The translations under genes and the position numbers were made by a program. 9,135 nucleotides of DNA from Pseudomonadota bacterium (GTDB lineage: Bacteria > Desulfobacterota > BSN033 > WVXP01 > G020346125), in assembly GCA_030672465.1 (NCBI GenBank), contig DAOVGJ010000222.1:1-9135 (forward strand), written 5' to 3'. Numbering within the stretch: the stretch's first letter is position 1; the number at the start of each line of letters is the position of its first letter. Below the pieces are notes generated by a model. It did no database searches. It was not told where the DNA came from and was given only the letters and a program-made list of their open reading frames with translations. Positions 1 to 5,541 of the stretch are shown piece by piece.

Positions 1-368
1 CCGGAGGCGACGCCATCTCCCTCATTAATACCCTCATGGCCATGGCCGTCGACCCACAATCCCGGCGGCCCTTGTTGAATAATATCATCGGCGGGCTTTC
101 TGGCCCAGCCGTAAAACCCATAGCTCTAAGGCTGGTGTGGCAGGCTGTCAATGCGGTTAAGATTCCCGTGATAGGACTAGGTGGCATCATGACTCCGGAA
201 GATGCCTTGGAGTTTATCATCGTTGGAGCCCGCGCGGTCCAAGTAGGGACGGCGAACCTCGTCAATCCCACTGCCTGTGTCGAGATCATCGATGGCATTG
301 AAGCCTATCTTACGAAGCATGGATTCCGGCACATCAGTGAGCTGGTGGGACGTCTCAGGACACCATGA
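1..368 (+). CDS. pyrD: Dihydroorotate dehydrogenase, class 1B type, C-terminal part (5' truncated by window edge)
   Basis: This is the C-terminal third of a dihydroorotate dehydrogenase, the FMN enzyme that oxidises dihydroorotate to orotate in pyrimidine synthesis. The frame is open from base 3 (Gly-Gly-Asp-Ala-Ile-Ser-Leu-Ile-Asn-Thr) and stops at TGA 366-368. Visible family signatures are NIIGGLSGPAVKPIALRLVW, then IPVIGLGGI, then a GARAVQVGTAN phosphate-binding stretch close to the C-terminus, all parts of the TIM-barrel FMN site. The GGLSGPA-IKPIAL pattern is typical of class 1B catalytic subunits, which pair with the iron-sulfur/FAD subunit PyrK and pass electrons to NAD+. PyrK would be expected upstream, outside the window. 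The catalytic cysteine of class 1B enzymes is also outside, so activity cannot be judged. The stop overlaps the recJ start in an ATGA, indicating one transcript. The internal ATG at 36 is not the true start, because homologous sequence continues upstream of it. Confidence 0.93.
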   Translation, partial: GGDAISLINTLMAMAVDPQSRRPLLNNIIGGLSGPAVKPIALRLVWQAVNAVKIPVIGLGGIMTPEDALEFIIVGARAVQVGTANLVNPTACVEIIDGIEAYLTKHGFRHISELVGRLRTP

Positions 369-2071
369 AGAGAAGGTGGGAAATTTACCCTCCAAATCCA
401 TCGCTTCAGGAGACCTTTTCAAAGGAATTGGAGATCTCCCCCATCACCGCCCAAGTTTTGGCAAACCGTGGCATCAATCAAATCGATCAGGCCGATCAAT
501 TCCTTCATCCCAGTCTATCCCATCTCCATTCCCCCTTTCTCATGAAGGACATGGAAAAGGCCGTGGATCGGATTATTCAAGCACTTTCGCGGAAAGAACA
601 GGTTTTAATCTATGGGGATTATGATGTCGATGGAATTACGTCGACAGCCATTATCATCCTCTTCTTCCAAGCCCTCCAATTACCCTACCAATATTACATA
701 CCCCATCGAATCAAGGAAGGATACGGTCTCCACCTCGATATCTTGATGAAATTCGCCCAGCAGGGGGGGAAGGTGATTATTACCGTTGATTGCGGCATCT
801 CCAATATGGATGAGGTCAAGAAGGCTCAGGAGATGGGAGTGGACGTGATCATCACCGATCATCATGAAATCCCCGACGAGATCCCCCCGGCTTATGCCGT
901 CCTCAACCCGAAACAGTCGGATTGTCCCTTCCCCTTTAAATCATTGGCCGGCGTAGGTGTGGCCTTCAACTTAATCATTGCCCTCAGGGCCAAGCTGCGG
1001 GAACGGGGGGAATGGAAGGATGGGGAAGTCCCCAACCTAAGGAGGTACCTTGACCTGGTGGCAATGGGAACGGTAGCCGATCTTGTCCCCCTTCAGGACG
1101 AAAATCGTATTTTCGTTCGGTTCGGTCTCGAGGAGTTGACCAAGGGTAGTCGTCTGAGCACCAGGGTCCTTAAAGAGGTCTGTGGTTTGAAGAAGGGCAT
1201 CATCACATCGGGAAATATTGGTTTCCAACTGGCCCCCCGAATAAATGTAGCTGGCCGACTTGGGGAGGCTCAAAAGGCGATCGAGCTCTTGGTGACCCAA
1301 GAGCTGAAAAGGGCGGAAGCATTAGCCCGGGAGCTGAGCTTGGAAAATAGCAGGCGGCAGCGGATAGAAGAAGATATTCTCATGGAGATCATGGGTTGGA
1401 TCAAGGGGGACGACCGCCTACTCCAAAGAAGGTCATTGGTCTTCTCTTCTCAATCCTGGCATCCAGGGGTCATCGGGATCGTGGCCTCGCGCTTGGTGGA
1501 CCACTATTACAGGCCAACCATCTTGATGTCCCTCGATGGGGATCGGGGAAAGGGTTCGGGAAGGAGTATCGAGGGGTTCGATCTCTATGAGGGGGTAAAG
1601 GGGTGCAGCCCGATGCTCTTGAGCTTTGGGGGACACCGATTTGCAGTCGGCCTTACCATCGAAGGGGAGAAGATCGAGGCATTTAAGAGTCGGTTCGAAG
1701 AGCTGGTATCGCAAGGCTGTAAACCCAGCGATTTCATTCCCACGATACGAATCGATGCGGAGGTGCCTTTGCCGACCATCGAAAGAGAGCTCATAGAAGA
1801 ACTCTCATTACTTGCTCCCTTTGGAGCCTCCAACCCCAAGCCGGTATTTTGCTCCAGGGAATTGAGGATAGTAGATTCCAAGATAGTGGGGGAGAACAAT
1901 TTGAAGTTAAGGGTGGAAGAAAATGTCATTTATGATGCCATAGGGTTCAACATGGGTGACCTCTATCCCCTAAAATCGAACCGGGTTAGGATCGCCTTCG
2001 TCCCCCAGATCAACGAGTGGCAGGGGGTGAAAAATATTCAACTCGAACTGAGGGATATCCTCATCTGTTAA
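365..2071 (+). CDS. recJ: Single-stranded-DNA-specific 5'-3' exonuclease RecJ
   Basis: RecJ degrades single-stranded DNA 5' to 3' in recombination, mismatch and base-excision repair. The 568 residues match the usual length (about 570 in E. coli). The DHH-family metal site is present: GDYDVDG at residues 84-90, DCGISN at 142-147 and the name-giving DHH at 165-167, followed by LAGVGVAF (194-201) and GTVADLVPL (235-243). The DHHA1 half shows PRINVAGRLG (291-300), HPGVIGIVASRL (366-377), GKGSGRS (395-401) and FGGHRFAVG (421-429). LAPFGASNPKP (483-493) leads into a C-terminal OB-fold-like region ending near residue 565. No key residue is missing. The ATG at 365 overlaps the pyrD stop by four bases, with a weak AGGA at 357-360 only four bases ahead, so translation is probably coupled to pyrD. 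A repeat element begins 22 bases after the stop. Confidence 0.97.
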   Translation: MKRRWEIYPPNPSLQETFSKELEISPITAQVLANRGINQIDQADQFLHPSLSHLHSPFLMKDMEKAVDRIIQALSRKEQVLIYGDYDVDGITSTAIIILFFQALQLPYQYYIPHRIKEGYGLHLDILMKFAQQGGKVIITVDCGISNMDEVKKAQEMGVDVIITDHHEIPDEIPPAYAVLNPKQSDCPFPFKSLAGVGVAFNLIIALRAKLRERGEWKDGEVPNLRRYLDLVAMGTVADLVPLQDENRIFVRFGLEELTKGSRLSTRVLKEVCGLKKGIITSGNIGFQLAPRINVAGRLGEAQKAIELLVTQELKRAEALARELSLENSRRQRIEEDILMEIMGWIKGDDRLLQRRSLVFSSQSWHPGVIGIVASRLVDHYYRPTILMSLDGDRGKGSGRSIEGFDLYEGVKGCSPMLLSFGGHRFAVGLTIEGEKIEAFKSRFEELVSQGCKPSDFIPTIRIDAEVPLPTIERELIEELSLLAPFGASNPKPVFCSRELRIVDSKIVGENNLKLRVEENVIYDAIGFNMGDLYPLKSNRVRIAFVPQINEWQGVKNIQLELRDILIC

Positions 2072-2093
2072 AATGGTTGTCGGGAGTATTTTT

Positions 2094-2209
2094 GGGGTCT
2101 GTTGCCCACATTCCCCTTCGCTCACTGAAAAGAATTTTGGACCATTCTAAAGTTCGCTTCACTGCAAATCCAAAACTCGTCCTCCGGGCTCAGACGTTGC
2201 AGTTGCGGT
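2094..2209. repeat. Truncated copy A of the foldback (MITE-like) element
   Basis: Read left to right, this segment aligns with the reverse complement of 4406-4520, more than half of the complete element at 4335-4520. Counting by hand gives about 18 mismatches and one gap over about 116 bases, roughly 84% identity. It begins with the same terminal GGGG...TGTTGCCCA end and shares CTGAAAAGA, ACCATTCTAA, CGCTTCACTGCAAATC and AAAACTCG blocks. Similarity stops at about 2209, just before a CTGCAGTGCTGCAG sequence, so the second terminal repeat is missing. It lies 22 bases after recJ, between the convergent recJ and AOR genes. Confidence 0.85.
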
Positions 2210-2235
2210 TCTGCAGTGCTGCAGTCATGCGGTTA

Positions 2236-2255
2236 GCCTCTTTGAAACGGGAGGC
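2236..2255. terminator. Possible weak bidirectional hairpin between convergent genes
   Basis: GCCTC at 2236-2240 can pair with GAGGC at 2251-2255 around a 10-base loop, in the spacer where recJ (+) and the AOR gene (-) converge. Position suits a shared terminator, but there is no T-run on either side and the stem is only five pairs. It may be chance. Confidence 0.2.
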
Positions 2256-2307
2256 CCTTGCCGAATTACTAAACCCTTCATATATTTCCCCCCAGGCTGG
2301 ATTATTC

Positions 2308-4083
2308 TCATTTCCATCCCCGGAGCCGATGATATTCCGCCACCATGATCTTCAATTCCTCAGGGGGCAGGCGGATGCCATTTCGCCCGGCCTTCTCTAA
2401 GAATTTGACCGGAAGCGTATCCTCCTCAACGGAGATTCCCTCCTGCCTGTTAAATTCCATGGATAGGCTCAGGACCTTTGAGACCCGCTCACGCAGTTCC
2501 TCCTCACGGAACCGTCTTCCGGTCACCGCCTCAATGAGCTCGATAATATCGTTCCACCCGAGATAATTACCATAGAATTTACAGATGAGCAGCATATCAA
2601 AAAGCGTCATTCGGTCCTCTGCTTCCACCAAGGCACGAACCCGTTCCGGGATATCCTCCGTCCTGTACTCCCTTTTGATCTCATCGAGATAGAAGAGGCT
2701 CTGGAGGTGAGCAGCTCCCCTTTGTGAAGTAGCATATGCCAAACCCATTCCTTTCAAGGAACGAGGGTCAAATCCGGGAAGCTCCAAACCTTTCACATGG
2801 ATGGCAAGATCCTCCAATCCAAGGGTACGGGAAGCGTCTCTAACTCCATCCGCCAGGATCCCGCCCAAGCCGTCGCGATGAACTATCTTCTGGAGTAATT
2901 CCTCAGTGCGTGCCGTATCGCCGAAGGGAAGGTTGAGATTCAGTCTTCCGTCTTGGGAGGCTTTCATGGCGAAGGCGATCACATTTCCAGCGCTCACCGT
3001 ATCCAGCCCAAGTCGATTACACAAATCATTCACTTTGAGGATTTCCTCCAAGGAACCGATGAGGCAGAGTCCTCCAAAAGCTGCGACAGTCTGATAATCT
3101 GGGCCCGATATAGTAAGCCCCTTGTAGGGACCTCTTTTCACCTTCGTTCGCTTTCCGCAGGCCAGAAAGCAGTGGGGGCAGGCAATAGATCTCACCTGGC
3201 AGGTTTTTTTGAGGTATTCCGCTGTGAGACACTCCCATCCTTGAACGGTCCCCTCTTCCCAATAGCGAGTGGGAAATGCCCTTATGGTATTCATGATCCC
3301 CACCATCATGGGCGAACCGTAGGTGCGGAACATGCGGGTTAATTCCTTCCCTTGCCCCTCCCTTCGCATTTGCTTGTAAAGGGCCTTCAATGCCGAAAGA
3401 TCCGCAGGCCTGCGACGCTCCGTTCCATGGAAGACCACGCCTTTCAGCCTCTTTGAACCCCAGATGGCCCCAAGACCTCCCCGCCCGAAGGAGCGTCCTC
3501 CCTCGTTGATTACCATGGCAAATTTCACGCCCGCTTCTCCCGCAGGACCGATAGCAAGGGCAGAAGCCCCTGGCTCTCCTACTTCCCTAAGCATTGTCTC
3601 AAGGCTCTGATCCGTGGGGAGGCCCCAGATAGGTGATCCGTCTCGAAATAAAACCCCCTCATGGGAGATTTCGAGGTAAACAGGATTGGGGGATTTGCCT
3701 TTTATGATGATAGCGTCGTTCCCCGTTCGAGAAAGGAGAATCGCCGTTCTCCCACCCCCATAACATTCGAGATACCCTCCCGTCTGCGCCGATTTGGTAA
3801 AGATCCCATAGCGGCTGGAACCGTAAATTGGGAGGTCGGCAAAGCATCCGTTGGAGAAGATGATGGGGTTCCGGGGGTCGCTATAGTCAATCCGCGGAGG
3901 TGCTTCCTGAGTGAGGAGGAGAGTCCCCATTCCCTTTCCTCCCAGGTAATCCTCTATGAGGTTCCCCGGGATCGTCTCCCAAGCCCAGGATTGGCTGCTC
4001 AGATCAATGCGCAAAAGCCTCCCGAAAAAACCTTCCATAGGTCTTTCATCACTCTTTCGAATTGAAATGAGGTCGCAGTTCAC
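2308..4083 (-). CDS. Tungsten-containing aldehyde:ferredoxin oxidoreductase family protein
   Basis: This is a member of the AOR family, which carries a tungsten (or molybdenum) bis-pterin cofactor and one [4Fe-4S] cluster and usually oxidises aldehydes to acids with ferredoxin. The 591 residues are near the family norm of about 600. GFFGRLLRIDLS (18-29) and YLGGKGMG (46-53) are the classic N-terminal signature. RGGLGAIWGSKRLK (201-214) belongs to the cofactor-binding region. Cluster ligands are C302, C305 and C309 (CPHCFLAC) plus distal C501. Pterin-contact motifs are NRLGLD (356-361) and D496-MLLI-C501, where the glycine of the usual DxxGxC is replaced by leucine. The GTG at 4083 has GAGG eight bases upstream. 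The ATG at 4038 (residue 16) begins at the normal family N-terminus and may be the real start. No ferredoxin, MoaD-like or cofactor gene is adjacent. The substrate cannot be read from the sequence. Confidence 0.93.
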   Translation of the reverse strand: MNCDLISIRKSDERPMEGFFGRLLRIDLSSQSWAWETIPGNLIEDYLGGKGMGTLLLTQEAPPRIDYSDPRNPIIFSNGCFADLPIYGSSRYGIFTKSAQTGGYLECYGGGRTAILLSRTGNDAIIIKGKSPNPVYLEISHEGVLFRDGSPIWGLPTDQSLETMLREVGEPGASALAIGPAGEAGVKFAMVINEGGRSFGRGGLGAIWGSKRLKGVVFHGTERRRPADLSALKALYKQMRREGQGKELTRMFRTYGSPMMVGIMNTIRAFPTRYWEEGTVQGWECLTAEYLKKTCQVRSIACPHCFLACGKRTKVKRGPYKGLTISGPDYQTVAAFGGLCLIGSLEEILKVNDLCNRLGLDTVSAGNVIAFAMKASQDGRLNLNLPFGDTARTEELLQKIVHRDGLGGILADGVRDASRTLGLEDLAIHVKGLELPGFDPRSLKGMGLAYATSQRGAAHLQSLFYLDEIKREYRTEDIPERVRALVEAEDRMTLFDMLLICKFYGNYLGWNDIIELIEAVTGRRFREEELRERVSKVLSLSMEFNRQEGISVEEDTLPVKFLEKAGRNGIRLPPEELKIMVAEYHRLRGWK

Positions 4084-4121
4084 GGCGAATGCCTCAAGGC
4101 CAGCAAAATTATCAATGTTCC

Positions 4122-4138
4122 CATGAGGGTCCCCTATG
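4122..4138. promoter_or_regulatory. Imperfect palindrome near the presumed AOR transcription start
   Basis: CATGAGGGTCCCCTATG is an imperfect 17-bp dyad (CAT..GGG.CCC..ATG). It lies immediately downstream of the candidate -10 box and 39 bases ahead of the GTG start, so it could be an operator for a repressor. This rests on position and symmetry only; no regulator family is recognised. Confidence 0.25.
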
Positions 4139-4145
4139 AGAATTA

Positions 4146-4151
4146 ATTATA
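4146..4151 (-). promoter_or_regulatory. Candidate -10 box of the AOR gene
   Basis: On the minus strand this reads TATAAT, a perfect sigma-70 type -10 hexamer, about 62 bases upstream of the GTG at 4083. No good -35 hexamer is seen at the expected 16-18 base distance, so the promoter may be activator-dependent or the match may be chance in AT-rich DNA. Confidence 0.35.
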
Positions 4152-4236
4152 ACAAAACCCTCAGGTATCCACCATCATATCGGAACCGGCTGTTGCCCTG
4201 GTTCCCTGAAGCGCGAAGTTATTCAGTGCTGCAGCC

Positions 4237-4320
4237 AGAAAGGGGAAAGAGGTTAGAGGCAGGGGGGAGAATGAAGAATTAAGAATGAAGAGGGAAGAAG
4301 GGTGGAGGCTGAAGGCGAAA
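4237..4320 (+). other. Purine-rich tract with a direct repeat
   Basis: About 84 bases are nearly all A or G on the plus strand, with only about eleven pyrimidines by eye. AGAATGAAGA occurs twice, at 4268-4277 and 4282-4291. Such strand asymmetry can form unusual DNA structures or mark low-complexity drift. No coding content is seen. Confidence 0.5.
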
Positions 4321-4334
4321 TGTCAAATGTTAAC

Positions 4335-4520
4335 GGGGTGTTGCCCAAATCCCCTGGAGCGGATATTAAAGAATTTTTGGTAACCATTCTTGCCGAAGCG
4401 AAACGACCGCAAATCTAATGTTTGAGCCTGAAAGGCGAGTTTTAGATTTGCAGTGAAGCGAGCCTTAGAATGGTCAAAAAGTCTTTTCAGAGAGCGAAAG
4501 GAAATTTGGGCAACAACCCC
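4335..4520. mobile_element. Complete 186-bp foldback / MITE-like element (copy B)
   Basis: The two ends are inverted repeats: GGGGTGTTGCCCAAAT at the left, and GGGGTTGTTGCCCAAAT when the right end is read inward. Inverted similarity continues through the element: ACCATTCT near both arms, then a perfect GCAAATCTA (4409-4417) with TAGATTTGC (4443-4451), and a small GCCT/AGGC turn in the middle, so the whole unit can fold into one long hairpin. It has no open frame of note and no transposase. TTAA lies at both edges (TTAAC before, TTAA after), a possible target duplication. The flanks rejoin as a run of AAATG-type words, consistent with insertion into that run. Related copies are at 2094-2209 and 4779-4812. 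Classing it as a MITE is an inference; no parent transposon is identified. Confidence 0.72.
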
Positions 4521-4654
4521 TTAAATGGCAAATGACAAATGGAAATGAGTTGGGTGGTTGTATTAGTTTGATTGGTTTTATTGGTTAAAAATGGAAAGTT
4601 CAAATGTCAAAATCCAAATTTCGAATTAGGTTCAAATGGCACATGATTGGGTCC

Positions 4655-4732
4655 GAACCACGAGCACGAAACTCACGGACACGGATCACGGACACGAAAC
4701 ACACGAACCACGAGCACGAACACGAGAGTCAA
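4655..4732. repeat. CACGA-rich degenerate short repeats
   Basis: GAACCACGAGCACGAA occurs twice exactly, at 4655-4670 and 4705-4720, 50 bases apart. Between and after them run variants of CACGAA, CACGGA and GACACG. Spacing is irregular and units are 5-8 bases, so this is neither a CRISPR array nor a clean tandem array. It resembles degenerate intergenic repeats of metagenomic anaerobes, which is a recollection and not a search result. Confidence 0.6.
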
Positions 4733-4778
4733 TGTCAAAGTTCAAAGTTGGGAATCCTTGGAAAACCGGAAAAACGAA

Positions 4779-4812
4779 CTCTGAGCGAGAGGGAATTTGG
4801 GCAACAAACCCC
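4779..4812. repeat. Truncated copy C of the foldback element
   Basis: Read on the minus strand from 4812, this begins GGGGTTTGTTGCCCAAATT and continues CCCTCTCGCTCAGAG, closely matching one terminus of copies A and B for 34 bases before similarity is lost. Just outside its GGGG end is CTTCAGTGCTGC (minus strand), which also appears near copy A (2214-2224) and at 4222-4234, so this flank may belong to a longer repeat. Confidence 0.7.
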
Positions 4813-4836
4813 GCAGCACTGAAGCAAAGGGATCAT

Positions 4837-5028
4837 CGTGACATAGAGTTTTCATTGGGACGCATCGATCAGGTGGGAATCGATCAAATTCGGGTGGCTT
4901 GTTGAGGGATTGCGGAAAAAATCTTTGAGCGATTAGGGGTCGGAATTTAGGAGCCTCTCCCATTTACCAATTCACGGTGCCCATATTCAAATTGGCGGCA
5001 TGAAGAATTGAGGGGCACCCTTTATTTG
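4837..5028 (+). pseudogene. Probable decayed protein-coding remnant, family uncertain
   Basis: One plus-strand frame reads like ordinary protein but is broken by in-frame stops at 4903 and 4948 and ends at 5029. Its segments are RDIEFSLGRIDQVGIDQIRV-AC, GIAEKIFERLGVGI, and EPLPFTNSRCPYSNWRHEELRGTLYL. The opening beta-strand plus LGRID, the helix GIAEKIFERLGV and the following PLP recall the N-terminus of archaemetzincin-type zinc peptidases. That is a guess from pattern alone: the catalytic HExxH part is absent. No start codon with a ribosome site is evident, and copy C of the foldback element lies just upstream, possibly at the break point. It could also be chance coding-like sequence. Confidence 0.35.
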
Positions 5029-5077
5029 TAGCGCCTTAAATGGCTGCGCATAATTCAAACAAGGATCAAATCCTAAA

Positions 5078-5237
5078 TCGACTCGACCGAGCCTTTCGGC
5101 AGTGAGCGGCTCGACATGAGCTCGTCGACATGTCTCAAGGCCGAACTGCTCAAGCCGAGGGGCGACTCGACTGTCTTCGACCCTGAGGCTCAGACCCGAA
5201 GGGAGCTCGTCGAAGTCTCGTCGCGGGCCAAAGCACT
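5078..5237. repeat. GC-rich palindromic insertion bounded by a 10-bp direct repeat
   Basis: This 160-base GC-rich block sits in AT-rich surroundings and is bounded by AAATCCTAAA at 5068-5077 and again at 5238-5247, as expected of a target duplication. Inside are many TCGA/CTCG words, CTTCGAC (5175-5181) pairing with GTCGAAG (5209-5215) around an odd-centred CTGAGGCTCAG palindrome (5183-5193), and GAGCTCGTCGA twice, near 5119 and 5204. It resembles dispersed GAGCTCGTCGAA-type palindromic repeats of bacterial intergenic DNA. No transposase is present. The short open frame across it (5116-5304) reads into the flanking AT-rich repeat and is not a gene. Confidence 0.6.
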
Positions 5238-5371
5238 AAATCCTAAACAAATTCAAAATCCAAATGCTCAAACCATTTTGAATTTTGATATTTGGATTAC
5301 TTAGAAAATAGATTTCATTTTCATCGTTCGAGGGTAACGTAGCCGTCATGTAAAATTTGTTTAGAGTTTAG
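5236..5371. repeat. AT-rich foldback repeat
   Basis: CTAAATCCTAAACAAATT at 5236-5253 is the inverted partner of AATTTGTTTAGAGTTTAG at 5354-5371, with two mismatches in 18. Within it AATTCAAAAT (5250-5259) pairs perfectly with ATTTTGAATT (5275-5284), and AATCCAAAT (5257-5265) with ATTTGGATT (5290-5298), giving competing hairpins. The left arm is where the GC-rich block is inserted. TCAAAATCCAAAT from this unit recurs at 4607-4619, so a second fragment may lie there. Confidence 0.6.
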
Positions 5372-5482
5372 AAATTAGTATTTTGAATTTGCCTGTATCT
5401 CTTCCCATACGCAAATATTTATCTCGTTACATATAGTTGGGCCCGTTTTCCAGAAAAGACCCCACGAGGAAAAATACGAAGG

Positions 5483-5513
5483 GTGACATCCACTCCTTTA
5501 CCGCCGTTGTCAC
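5483..5513 (-). terminator. Weak candidate terminator after the pil operon
   Basis: GTGACA (5483-5488) and TGTCAC (5508-5513) form a perfect 6-bp stem with a 19-base loop, starting about 28 bases after the pilQ stop. On the minus strand a TATTTTT follows about ten bases later. The loop is long and the T-run is displaced, so this may not work as an intrinsic terminator. Confidence 0.25.
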
Positions 5514-5541
5514 ATAGAACGGGATCATCCCCATGAGGCAC

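Larger units (their letters stand above)
4084..5541. other. 1.46-kb repeat-rich intergenic region between the divergently placed AOR 5' end and the pilQ 3' end
   Basis: No convincing intact gene lies here; the open frames carry no recognisable domain and run through repeats. The stretch holds the AOR promoter region, a purine-rich tract, a complete foldback element, a truncated second copy of it, CACGA-rich repeats, a likely gene remnant, and two nested palindromic repeats. Between these are AT-rich pieces with recurrent AAATG and TCAAAATCCAAAT words; the latter 13-mer is exact at 4607-4619 and 5253-5265. The final 170 bases (5372-5541) show only a weak hairpin. The region behaves like an accumulation site for small non-coding elements. 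Confidence 0.8.

Noticed and set aside
277..624. 115-codon plus-strand open frame across the pyrD-recJ junction
   Set aside because: It is out of frame with both well-supported genes and has no independent evidence.
3661..4065. 134-codon plus-strand open frame opposite the AOR N-terminus
   Set aside because: The opposite strand carries the conserved AOR signature; this frame has no plausible product.
4604..4905. Overlapping plus-strand open frames of 72 and 89 codons in the spacer
   Set aside because: Most of their length is translated CACGA repeats and repeat copy C; only the last part overlaps the possible gene remnant.
4655..5230. Possible CRISPR array
   Set aside because: Repeats are of several unrelated kinds, with irregular spacing and no uniform spacer length, and no cas gene is in the window.
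5419..5541. In-frame 40-codon continuation directly after the pilQ TAG, starting GTG and ending TAA
   Set aside because: PilQ already ends naturally after the LLIFISPRVL motif, the possible ribosome site is poorly spaced, and the peptide matches nothing I recognise. Amber readthrough has no support here.
4084..5541. tRNA or other structured RNA gene in the long spacer
   Set aside because: I looked for cloverleaf and T-loop patterns on both strands and saw none; the hairpins present are explained by inverted-repeat elements.
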